This document shows, piece by piece, positions 47,648-61,146 of a DNA stretch of 64,000 nt. A program made the position numbers and the translations under genes. Every line of letters begins with the position of its first letter. The first letter of the stretch is position 1. Source of the DNA: Circinella umbellata (lineage: Eukaryota; Mucoromycota; Mucoromycetes; Mucorales; Lichtheimiaceae); NCBI GenBank assembly GCA_025093555.1, contig JAIWNF010000020.1:372001-436000 (forward strand), read 5' to 3'. Under the pieces are notes generated by a model. The model did not search any database and was not told the DNA's origin. It saw nothing but the letters and a program-made list of their open reading frames with translations.

Positions 47648-49937
47648 TGGTTTATGCTATTGAAGAAGAAGAAAAGGAAAGTGGAAAAAGCAAATAAAGA
47701 AAGATAGAAAAAACTTAAAATGTCACGGAGACTTTTCAGGGACTGACTACCCCATTTGGAACTTAAATATTCCGGTAAGCGAATCAAAATGAGACTAGAA
47801 CTAATTTGGTCTGTGTCAAATGGCTGGCGAATGATGACTACTCTAATTAGATTTTTCAAATGTTTTTAATAGCGCCTTGTAACTTTTGCAAAGTATAGAA
47901 TACAGGTTAATACAAAACGTTTTATAATAGAAAAACAATGTATTAATATATGAATCGATAATGAGACGTAAGAGATAAACATTTTTTTTTGTTGATACGT
48001 ACATAATATTGTATAGGTATACCAAAACTTTTCCTCATGACTCCATAGTGAGATGGTATATATGTATAATTACAAACGGTATAAAGAATTACCAGCGAAC
48101 GTAAGGTTAGCGCTTACTATCATAATGATTATATATAAAAAATCTCAGCATATCCAGAATTTAATTTTCATAATTATACAGTGTCATATTTATGCTGCTT
48201 ATTGGCTGTAATCTAGAGCATAAACTACCATCAAAAAGATTAATTATAAATATACGTATTAGAACCAAGATTCAAAATTTCAGCATTAAAGTGATAATGA
48301 TGAAGATACAATTTTACGACAGTGTCAAAAAGAAAGTTTATTAGACATTATCATATAAGTTATTTCTTTTTACGTACAAAAAAGCTGTTTTTACGTATCA
48401 AAGAGAAACCGTAACTACAACTATTACGTATTATAAATAAATGAGAATTGCTATGGATAATCCAAAGATATATACTTTTAGGTTGTTTCGACCCTTTATA
48501 TGGAAACAGCCGCTATTTAATATTATATATCCTGAAAATATATCGGGAAATATTACAAGTAGTTCAATATTATTTAATGAGTGTTAAAAACTTGTTCTAT
48601 AGCTTTTTTTTATGTGGGATGTTCTTAAGTCTAAAATATGATGTCTGTTCTGATTTCCTAGATGATTATCTAGAAGACCAACAATAGCCAGTTCACGTTG
48701 TATCAGATGTACATTCATAAAAAAAACAATCAAGCTGTTTTTAATTACGTATGGTTGGTGGTGGTTTGGAAAATTCTATTTATATCTGTATAGAATGAAA
48801 CACTATGGTTGTCTTTGTAGGATTATTGGTATCAGTTATGATATATTTGAACGTTTAAAGTTTCTTCTGCTGGTTAATCATCTTTCAAATTTGATTCCAA
48901 TGTATAGTGCTGATATCCGAAATAGAAGGTCTTCACTAAAGCAGAAAAGGTGACAAGTTTCTAGGTAAAATGATCAATAATGTATTCATGGTACTTGGTT
49001 TTTCACATCATTGTTTTCACAAGATGATGTTCAAATGTTTAGTTAACAGTGAGTGAGCGGTTTCTGTTGTGGATTGGCACTACTGATTAATCATGGAGTG
49101 TTATTAGCAATTTGTACAGTCGAGGCCTCAAAAATATTCAAGCAACTCTAAAATTTTATTATCTGTTTAGACTAACATGAATAAATGAATAGATAGATCG
49201 ACATACTTTTTGGTATTGTAAGAATAAAGGAAAGAGTAATATGTCTCGACTCAAAGACTGTTGAAAGTTTTAATGCTTGATATTTCAAGCTTCTTAACAC
49301 CAAACAAGTAATGACCAAGTGATACGTACCATTCTTTATCATGTAAATTTATTCAGAAAAGCATTTTGCTCAAAATAACTTTCTTTAATCCCCACCTCAT
49401 AGTTTTTATTTTAGCAACATCGATATACTAATACATTTATCACTGTCATATAATGTGACCAACAAGGTTGCATCTCAGTATAAGATTGTATACTTCAAAA
49501 GAGAATATATATATATATATTATACGCTCATACTTTCGACACATGATCCACAGCTTGAAACATGGTCCACGATTTAATACTGATGATATATGGTCTGAAA
49601 CATCATATATAAACTAGCTGAAGTAGCAGAGACTGAGAATATTCTTTAATATCACGGGAAAAGAAACCTGTCATCGTCGTCGGTTGATTCTAAAAGCGTG
49701 TGAACACAAACCAGCTCAGGAGTGGCCATTATTAATCTTTTCAAAACCAATTGTTTTTAGTTTTCCCGACCATAATGCATATGCATTGTTTTTTTTTGCC
49801 CCTTATCAGGAAGCATCTCTGAAGTAAAAAATTCCCCGAGCGGATTGCAAAAGCCCTGCCAACGAATGCATCTTCTAATAGATTTAAAGTTTTGCCTTTT
49901 TTCTTGTTCTTTTTTTTATTATATTAGTAATATAAAA
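47648..49937. other. Intergenic region
   Basis: 2.3 kb of AT-rich DNA. A 48-codon + frame near 48441-48585 (starts MRIAMDNPKIYTFRLFRPF) is protein-like but isolated. A TA repeat lies near 49506-49524. The last 150 bp form the promoter and leader of the FAD oxidase gene. Confidence 0.5.
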
Positions 49938-51846
49938 ATGTGTCAATTCTGTGGTGTCGATCCAGCTTTTGCTGCTTTTTTTGACGATCCTGCTGACACC
50001 AATAATGGAACTGAACAACAACAGCAGCAGCAACAGCCAGAAGTAACAGGAGCTAGTAATGGTGATGCTCCAGCACCCAACTTTTTCCGTTTAAAGCCAA
50101 CAAACAAACGTTATCAAGCAGGTGGAAGAATTACTACACAACAATTAACAACATTCGGCTCGTCCTTGTCACCCACTTCGCGCGTCATTATGGGACACCA
50201 TGGTCAAGCCTATAATAATGCTATTCGGCGTTGGTCAAAGTGTGCCGTGAAACAGGCATTGGCTGTTGTCATGGTGACAAGTGCCGAAGATGTTCGTAAA
50301 ACCGTAAGTTTTTCTATAGCATATAACTCTTTATCTGCTTACATATACATGGACACTATAAAAACACAACCAATGATTATATTCTGATTTCTTCTAAATA
50401 GATTATTATGTGTGAAAGCCATGGTTTACCATTCGTTGTAAAGGGTGGCGGACACTCACCTGGCGGCGCGTCAAGTATTGAGAACGGTATTGTTATTGAT
50501 TTAAGTTTGATGACAGAAACATTTGTCAAAGCAGATGAAAAACAAGTGGTTGCTGGAGGGGGTGCTTTAGCTAGTCATGTAATTAAAGCGGCTGCTGAAT
50601 ATGGTCTTGCATGTGGTAAGTTGAAAGTTTATACTCCTTTTTGAGAGAATGCAGGAAGAGCTAAAAAAAAAGGGGGGGGGTTGATGAAGCATTGTGAATA
50701 ACGTCTCGTTTCTGGCTTTTATATAGTAACTGGGTCAACTAGCCATGTTGGTATTGGCGGATTGATGCTGCATGGAGGCTATGGTTACTTGACAGGCGAA
50801 TATGGGTAAGATTAAAAGGATAAAAAAGGATTCAATTATTACATATGCTAACACATAGATATAATTTCCAAGTTTGGCTGTAGATAATATTGTTGCAGCT
50901 GAAGTTGTTACCGCCAAAGGTCAGATTGTATGGGCAAGCAAGGATGAAAATCCCGATTTATACTGGTGTATCCGTGGTGCGGGCAACAAATTTGGTGTCG
51001 TAACAAAGGTAAAAACAGGGGAAAAAAATAATGAAAAATATGTACTTAAGTGATATCTGTACCATTAAAATAGTTCTTTTTTTTTTCTAGTTTATAATCC
51101 AAGCACATCCCGTCGCATCATCCGTTTGGGGAGGTTCTATTAGTTACTCTGGTAGTCAAGTAAAAGAAGTTGTCGAAGCACTTAACACATGGTTTGCTAA
51201 ACATAACGTTAAAGCAGCTGCAGCCGTTGCCCTTGGTAAAGGAACAGATGGTAAAGCCGGGTTTACTATTCTTCCTTTTTATGATGGATCGGAACAAGAC
51301 GCAAAGGAAAACTTTGAACCACTTTTAAAATTAACACCTACTGCCCAAAACACATCTTCTATGCCTTATTGGAAAATTAATACCTTGAGTGATGAACCTA
51401 ATCTATACGCTGGTGTTCCCATTCGTTTTGCATCTGCTAATATTAAACCACAATTAGACGTGGATCATATTCGTACTGCATTGGAACGACTGGATCAACT
51501 CTATGCAGAAGAGCCTAATGCAAGTGGCACGGGGTCATTGATTTTGATGGTTCAACCGGATGGTGTGATGAAACATAAACGAACGGATATGGCGTTTAGC
51601 TGGCGAGATGATCATTTTGATGTTGGTATTGCAGCGGTATTTACGGACCCCAAACTTGAAGATAAGATGGTAGCATGGGCGCAAGACTTTGGTGAATACT
51701 TGTCATCACGTGGTGATAGCTATCGACTATACGCTAACCATTCCGACTTTAATGGTCCAAGTGCTCGTGAATATGGTATAAATTATATGGAACTAAGCAA
51801 ACTTAAGCAAAAATGGGATCCTGATAATCTTTTTGCCAAATTGTAA
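49938..51846 (+). CDS. FAD-linked oxidase (PCMH / berberine-bridge type)
   Basis: An oxidoreductase of the VAO/PCMH fold that oxidises sugars, alcohols or secondary metabolites with covalently held FAD; the substrate is unknown. Exons 49938-50303, 50402-50615, 50727-50805, 50873-51008 and 51091-51846 give 516 residues. The FAD domain has FVVKGGGHSPGGASS, with H140 the expected attachment residue, GIVIDLS and HVGIGGLMLHGGYGYL. The cysteine that gives a second bond in berberine-bridge enzymes is replaced (GSTSHVG). The C-terminal BBE motif is recognisable (NYMELSKLKQKWDPDNLF). The N-terminus carries a Gln run and CQFCG. No signal peptide from this start; an in-frame start at 49845 would add a hydrophobic stretch but has a poorer context. 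Confidence 0.92.
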
Positions 51847-52244
51847 AATTACTGAAGGTTTTCTTTTTTTTAAAAAAAAGTGTATTTTTGTATAAAGTTT
51901 TTGTTTTTTTTATACATGTATATATAATAAATACAAACGAGAATATAAGTCAGAAATGTAAAGTAGAAGGGATGAGTTAGGTATACATATTAAAAAGAAT
52001 AAAAAACATATCAGCAAATAAAATAAAAGAAAAGACAGTAATAATGTATACTATGTACAATTTTAAAATCAAAGAGAAAAAAAAAAGCTATTCATTGTAG
52101 AAGTATTTGTTACGCGAGTGGTATGTAGTGTTGCTCTTATTATGAGCACATTTACTGCTGCAAATCCCATAAACACAAAACACAAGCATACTTTTGCTTT
52201 CCATTCGGCATAAAAAAAACAAAGAATGTCCTTTTTTTTAAAAT
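51847..52244. other. Intergenic region, convergent gene ends
   Basis: 398 bp between the stop codons of convergent genes, with AATAAA-like sequences for both strands. No gene. Confidence 0.7.
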
Positions 52245-54111
52245 TTACTCCTGGTTGTAAATTGCCATAGCATGTTGCTGTTGCTGTTGAAGGATAAAAT
52301 CTTGTTGCTGTTGTCCCGTATTAAAATACTCCTGCTGCTGCTGCTGCTGCTGTTGTTGTTGTTGTTGTTGTTGTTGTTGCTGCTGCTGCTGTTGAAGTGG
52401 TGATTGATACTGATGGTTTTGTTGTTGCTGAAATTGATCTTGCTGTATTGAAATGGCTTCATTCATATCTGTTGTTACAAGGTTAGACCCATAACTGCAG
52501 CTATTTGGCGTATAAGGGCTACGAGGACTGCATATACTTGCAGCTTCATCGTCCGACATAAATGTACTAGGACTAGGGCTTGGCGGAAGGGGTGTATTGA
52601 TAGCGGTATCGAACACGGATACTGAAGGGGAAAGAGGGGATTCTTGTTGCTGTTGTTGCTGCTGTTGTAAAGTATCTACTTCAAGACATGGTACATTGGA
52701 TTGTTTTGAAAGATTATGAATCTGTACTGAAAGCGGAGTGGATGGTCTACGCTGTTGATGTTGATGTTGATGTTGCCGTTGTCGTTGATAGCGTTCATCA
52801 AGATAAACGTTTTGCAATTGCTGACCAGTGGAATCCATTTCAGGTGAAGTAATGTATATAGAAGGGGGCCGTTGCTTAGGATCTGGTTTCATATCACCAA
52901 ATCCATTCATCGCAACTACGTCAGAAGGTATGGATACTTGCATATATATTTGTTTAATATACATAAACATATGAATGTAAGGTTATAAATCATCGGAAAC
53001 AAAGTATATGTAACAAAATATAAACAACGACAAAGGTAAAACATATTAAAAAAGCTTACATTGAGCACCTTGTTGCTGAGTCATATAATCCATTACAGTC
53101 TTTAACACTTGTTGCTGTACACTATGTTTTCGTCGAGTCTCGGCAAGTTCTTGTAAGACTTCCGAGAAGTTATCTTGCAGTTGAGCTATTTGTTGCATCA
53201 TTGATGCTTGTGATGATTGCATCATTTGAACCCTAGTATACATGTCGTTATTGTCCCTTCGAACTGCATCAGGTTCGATCGATTTCCGTTTTATTTTATC
53301 CAACAGATCTGGACGGCCTTTCATGAATGTACAATGTGAAAATTCCCATATCTGGTTTTCAGCCATTGTGCGGTGTCCTCGTGGTGATTTGTTCACTTTA
53401 TGAAATCCATACCTAAATTCAATATTATAAAATCAACAATGAATAATATGATTAAAAACATCTGAACAATTCCGCGAAACCAATGATTGATAATAATTAC
53501 ATGTTTAATTGACGAACAAAACTAGAGAAGTTATTGTGCTTGAAATGCTTTGGTAATACGTCCCGCGATAGCTCGGCAATATTACAAACTACAAATGAAG
53601 TTCCCGTAAAATTCCAAGCAATCAAATGTTGATATTGTTTATCGACAACCATACTATAATATCATTTTAGTAGTGTGATAAGAAGGCAATTAATAAATTA
53701 TCTCATTTCAAGCATTTTTTATCCCCCTTCTTCTTTTTTAATTAGCACTAACTTGTATAATTTATGTACAAAAGTGTTATTAGTATTTCCATTATTGTTA
53801 CTGTTCCCGCCACGCGAAGAAGCTGTATGATGTCTATCGTTTGTTTGTTGCTGATCAGTACTACTTGTAGTAGTAGTTTGTTGTTGCGTAGGAATAGGTG
53901 GTTGTAAAGTTGTCGTTTGTTGTTGAGTAAAAACTGTTGGATTGTAATTGTTATGCAACTGTAGTTCTCGGATAGGAGAATCGTGAGGCGATTCAAACGG
54001 TGAATGTGATGGTGATGCAGCTGGTGAACTAAATGATGAACATGATGATATAGAACCGTCGTTAAACATTGAATATGAAGACGATGACGATGATAGCCGA
54101 CCGTGATCCAT
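52245..54111 (-). CDS. HSF-type transcription factor
   Basis: A DNA-binding regulator of the heat-shock-factor / Skn7 type. Exons 53753-54111, 53501-53653, 53060-53412 and 52245-52936 give 518 residues. The winged-helix domain covers about residues 113-213: FVHKLYNMVVDKQYQHLIAW, then FSSFVRQLNMYGFHKVN (recognition helix) and IWEFSHCTFMKGRPDLLDKI. A heptad coiled coil for trimerisation follows at about 228-283 (MMQQIAQLQDNFSEVLQEL). The N-terminus is Ser/Pro/Thr/Gln-rich. The C-terminus has long Gln tracts, one of more than 20 Gln encoded by mixed CAG/CAA at about 52330-52395, and Ser-Pro sites. No receiver domain, so it is not Skn7 itself. Start chosen at the ATG with AAAATGG context. The exon 1 donor is GTTAGT. 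Confidence 0.93.
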
Positions 54112-55181
54112 TTTAAACAATTAATAGTATTTTTTTTTTTTTCGTTTGGCACTGGTAAAGAAACACAGAAAAGTTGCTTTGCTTTAGAATGTATAGATTA
54201 CTATTATTTTATATGAACAACTTTTTGTTAGTATTACTAGCAAAAAAGGGAGAAGCAAAGAGAGAAAAAGGTAATAAATAGTTGATTTAATGTTTACATA
54301 TGTTTGTTTATAAAGGCGTTCTTTTTCAATATTGGGCCGCTACTAATATGTATATTATTTGATACTGGCGAAAAAAGGCAATAAAAAGGGATGCAGGGTG
54401 AGGTGTACCTCCTCACCCCTCATTTAACAACATATGCTTAGTTTCGGTCTACCGTCTATTACTTCCTATGTAAATCAATTGATTTTGATCATCTTATAAT
54501 TCCCCATCTTTTTTCTATCTTTACCCCTCAAAATTAAAAAAAATCTGAATAACATTATTATTATCATATTACACATGGAATAAAATGAAATCAAAGCATC
54601 TTGAACTAAATGGTGGGGTCATTTGTGCCTTGAATTTTTGGTCGGCTGAAGCAAAATCACAAGGATACTTCCTTATTTGGTAGCGCTTGAGAGTTAAGCT
54701 TAGCAAAATGTGCCCGCCAAGGCATGAATAACACATCCGTTCATTAAATCGGGATCATTATTAATAGTTTAGCATAAACAACAATGTACAGTTGGTTAGT
54801 CACTGTAGCTCACTTTAAAATTATAACATCTATGCCAAGTGTTACATTTACACACCAAGTCCCACTTATTATTAAATACTAGTCTTTAGTTTTTGTACAA
54901 TCCCAATACATGGTCCAAATTCATTGATATTGTAATTATACAGCACAAAATAAAGAATATATTAATTGTTATTGTTTAAAAAGTCTAGTTCAAAAGAGTA
55001 ATAATATAAGCTTTGCACTTATAGAACCATTTTAACTTTCTTTAAAAAAAAGGGGAATGATGTTCTGTACATCCTTTAATTATTCTTCTAATTATTTCTA
55101 ACTTTCTAGTTTGTGTTTTATCGTTGTATCTTGGCTCAAACATTAATACCGATCTAATAATCCAGATATCCAAGTTTGAAA
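54112..55181. other. Intergenic region upstream of the HSF gene
   Basis: About 1.1 kb between the HSF start and the ceramidase stop, both on the minus strand. Contains an imperfect inverted repeat GAGGTGTACCTC (about 54401-54412). No gene supported. Confidence 0.6.
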
Positions 55182-56924
55182 TTAATTGGTTTTGAGTTGT
55201 CCTTTCGCAGGTCTTAAATAACATAATGGTCCAACCCATTTAATTTCATAACGTGGTCCTTTTCCACTCATAGCTTGATGAACCCATTCACAGTAAACGA
55301 TAAAATAATATACGCCAAGACCTAAATGATATAGTATTAAACCTTTTAGTATGAGAAAAGAGAAGAAAAGAAATTTCTCTTCTTTTTTACTTACTGGTTC
55401 CGATATGCCACCAACCGTGTAACTATATTAATATATTAAATATGAATCAGTCAAAAAAAATAAACCGTACAGAATGTAATAAATGAGACAAAAAAGGAGA
55501 GAAAAGAGGGATAAGAACTGATTTGTTTTTCTTTTCATAGAGCCAAAAAAAAATGGTATTCTTTATATTATAACATACCTCACTGATAGCCCCAATGGGT
55601 AAACCAACTGTATGTCTCCAACCTCGCAAAATATCACAAAATTGATTATCAATATTCCAAACCAAAAAAGCACCGCCGAAACATCCAGCACCCAACCATA
55701 ATAATCGGGACATCCATAACTGTTCATATCCTTGATAAGCTGCAGGAATTTTGTGGCAAACATAAACTGATCGAATAACAATAGTTCCAACTACTAAACC
55801 ATAGCAAATTTGATGATAAACTGGATTGTTGATAATAATGTATGAATAGGATACAAATGCTGAATACCCAACCAAAAATAATGGTAAAAGGACGCCATAA
55901 CGTTTTTGAGGATGAATTTCGAAACTAATAAAAAAAAATGGTAACGCATTATAGAAAAATTGAGGCTTAATAATGATACATAATTTGTATATAATATGAT
56001 CAATGTTTGTAAATTTCGTGATCAATCATCATAACAACCCGTATCATTAGTATATACACTCACATGTGCCAGACCATCACGCATGCTGCATAAATCACTA
56101 TACACATGTAAATCATTTTTTTATAAGACATTATCCGATAAACAAGAATAAACAAAACACATCTATTTATGACTTACTTGGGAGTTCGTCCAATAGTTGC
56201 ATCTCGTATTGAAGTGTCATGTGAAAGAGCCAGCTGGTTAGATACATAAATATTATAAATTAGTATAGCGGGAAAAGAATAAATATAAAATACAAGCAAC
56301 AAAATAAATACGCACGAGCCAACTCCTACAAACATAACAGACAAGTGTGCAATAACAAATGACTTGCTGAATCCATTGGTGATAGTATTATAAATACCAA
56401 ACAAAGCCAAAAAGCCTTTAAAATGATATTTTGAATAAAGTTAATATCAATAAGATTTTCTCTTCAATAGCAATGATAACAAAAAGTACTAAAATATGAA
56501 TAATATATTTACCAAAAGCTAAATTTGTCGTTGTCTTTAAAGAAAGTAGATAAGGATATTAATTTTTATCAAACCAACCAAGGGTATATAGAAATTCAAC
56601 AAAATCAGTTATTTCCTTTTAACTACTTACATTAAAGTATTCTGCAATGTATTTTGAAATAATGTAGTTTTCCTAATGAAAATGTAAAAAGCAAAGTTTA
56701 TAGGAAATTGAGCTGATTGGCACGCGTTTCCCTTTTTCTGTGTTTTTTTTTTGGTCATTGAAACAAAATGCTTTTTTTTTTTTTTTTTTTTTTACCTCAC
56801 ACCAGTCAATGGTGGACGTTCTATTAAAAAAATAGTTATTTATTAATTTCAATACTGATTTTACAAATATTTATATATCTTCTTTTTATACATACGGAAC
56901 ACCCCAGTAGTCTTGTTCTAGCAT
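55182..56924 (-). CDS. Alkaline ceramidase (ACER / Ypc1-Ydc1 family)
   Basis: A multi-pass ER/Golgi hydrolase that splits ceramides into sphingoid base and fatty acid. Ten exons (56896-56924, 56796-56820, 56631-56672, 56513-56534, 56316-56415, 56178-56233, 56064-56097, 55579-55924, 55395-55422, 55182-55321) give 273 residues, the normal size. The family start is clear: YWGVP, TSTIDWCE, ENY. The active-site residues lie in [20 protein letters not shown] and in LHGWWHIGT near the end, providing the Ser, His, Asp and two His that hold zinc. Seven hydrophobic segments are seen. Seven of the exons are under 60 nt. All joins keep frame, including a GTGCGT donor after exon 5. Confidence 0.95.
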
Positions 56925-59555
56925 AGTTGGTTTACTTAATAAACTTTTTTTTTGATGTTGCTGAGAAAAGAAATATATATAGTCTTTTTTTTAGGGTAAC
57001 ACGAACAAAGCGGGACAATGTTTATTATATTCCTGTAAAACTTATATGCGGCACAGGGGCCGTGAAACAAAGGTGCACAAGCCTATGTATGTGCCGGTGA
57101 AGCCGATATAAATAGTGTAACTTTAATTAAATATGAATTTCAGCTGATAAAATTTGAATAAAAATCAAAAGATTTCTTAAATGTCAATCATAGACGATGT
57201 AATTCTTAATGAATTGTTAATAAGATATCAACAGGAATGTCTGTAAGTCAATCATATGGTAACGGAAGACCGAAATAACAAAGCGTGAATATATGCTGAT
57301 CGACGTGATATTGTCTAAAGTGAATAATGAATGTTCAATTGTGTGCAAAATTTAAATGCCTCATCAGTTAACAAATAAGGCCAAAGGAAGTAAGTAATCC
57401 TGTATGTAACTAAATTTTAAAATAATTCAGGCATTCGTATATACTGCTATTATGATTTCTTATTTGATTAAAACACCACAGCAAACAATATTTTCTCGAT
57501 TCATCCCATGAAAGCTCTCAATTCAGCACATTTATTGCTATATTCAAAAAACCATTTTTCAACACAATGGCTCATAATAACATGTATTCTGTTTCGTAGG
57601 TTGTACAGAATGCTCAAATAAAAAAAAACGGGTTTGCAAAGTTGTAATCCGCCATGATCAATTTCGAGCTAGTAGTTGTACCCAAATGTTTATATAAAAC
57701 AGGTATAGAGAGTGTTACAAAACGTCAAAACAAGCGCAGAGGTTGTTTTACAAATATTTCATATATACAGACTCAGCAAAATATAATAATTTGTTTATAT
57801 AATGAGATAGATATTTTTCAAAAAACTTTCTCTCTATATTTAGTTTATGATTGAATAACTATATAGCTTTTATAGAAGTGGTATTTATATATATAATTTA
57901 TATAAGGAAAGAGGAATAATGAGTATACAACTTGGATAAAGACTAAAATAAAATCGAAAGATATTCTCCAACAGTATCGAGCTCAGGAATGTCACAATTC
58001 AAAGTTGAGAAATCGAAATCACGTCTAGTTTTGTCTATTTCTTTTTTCAAAGATTGTACTACATGGCCAAAAGACTATATATCGAAACAATCGTATTAAG
58101 AACTACCTTTTCTTTCTGTTTATAATTGTGTATAAGCTTCCTATTTCATAATTCATGATTTCACAAATCAAATACGTAAAGATGGTAAAACAGGAAACAT
58201 ACCAATGAGGGAGCCTAAGTAACAACAGGCATCATCATACAGAGCATCATCTTTTTTTAACATTTAAGTATCTCTTTCATTAGAGTACTGAAAGTGGGCT
58301 TTTAAATTATTATCGACTTTGCCTTGTGCAAACGAGCGATTATATATACGTACAGTATATCAGTACGTAGCTTAGAAACAGGAAAGTTAAAGCTTCGTAG
58401 TAGTATATCCAGTCATCTTGGTATTATATTCATAAGTTAGAGTAGTGCATAAAACTAAATATTATCAATCAGTCACCTTTTAGTTTCTTAGGTTAACTAA
58501 TAAAGAAGAAGAATAAAAAATATTTCTATATAACTTAAAATAACTGAACAAGAATTACCTCCATATCCAAACGTCTCGAGCAACATGTATTCGCCGATAC
58601 CTACTACTACGTACATAATGTTCCCTTAAATGAGTCATGGTTGTTCGAGCTCAACCTTAAATAAAACGACTTTTTGGTTAATACATCAACAATACTAGTA
58701 ATGATACTCATCAAGAAACAGCTCATAGACTTTTAATGTATCACGGTTTGATATTATATAGTTTATCATATATTTCGACTAGAATGAACCAAGAAAAGAA
58801 AAAGTAAGAAAAAATGACAATTTAGCGATCTTATAAGTTTGATTACTGGCTACAGTTATTATAACAGCATCCGAATCACGGATGTCATAGAATATTCTTA
58901 TTATTTTTCCAAAGATATAAACAAGCTAATTACTCTGTTATAAATGTTTTTATATATGTAAGACATATATGGCTGTGTTGCTGATATAAACTTATTTTCA
59001 CTCAAGTATCTAATACATTAAATTATTAAACATAAAGATTATTATTTTTTATATAGTATTGCTATCTAGTTTTATATTTATAGCAATAATCATTATAACA
59101 CTATATAAAAATGAAGGATTAGATCATACTTTTGTTATTTAGAATTACAGTTTTCTCTCAACTAAGATTAAATGTGGTTCCTACACAGCAAAGCTTTAAC
59201 CCCGCTGCACCAAGACCGACTCTTTTTCAATCCCGCTTGCTTTTTTTTTTTCCTTTTCATCTTTGACCACCTTTTTTTTTTGCTACTTTCTCAGTACAAG
59301 CTTCTTTTTTTTCGTACGTACATATCTAATCAGATCCTTTTTCAACGATGTGTAGTGGGGAAAAAGAGAAATGAGTAAAATGAATTATTCTCATTTTTGA
59401 TGTGAATATGAGAATAAAATGAAGAGATTGCGATCATTGAGTACTATTCGAAAAAGGAAAAAAAAAAGATGGATCAAAAAAAGAAAAACTCTTTATATAC
59501 ACAGATTTGATATGATACCATTACTTACATTATTATATTTTCTATTTATTTTAGA
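56925..59555. other. Divergent intergenic region, ceramidase / PP1
   Basis: 2.6 kb of AT-rich promoter-like DNA between divergent genes. It has TACGTA hexamers (near 58350, 58362, 58611, 59317) and T-rich tracts before the PP1 start. Short frames (57654-57854, 59172-59378) have no support. Confidence 0.6.
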
Positions 59556-61146
<1,591 letters not shown>

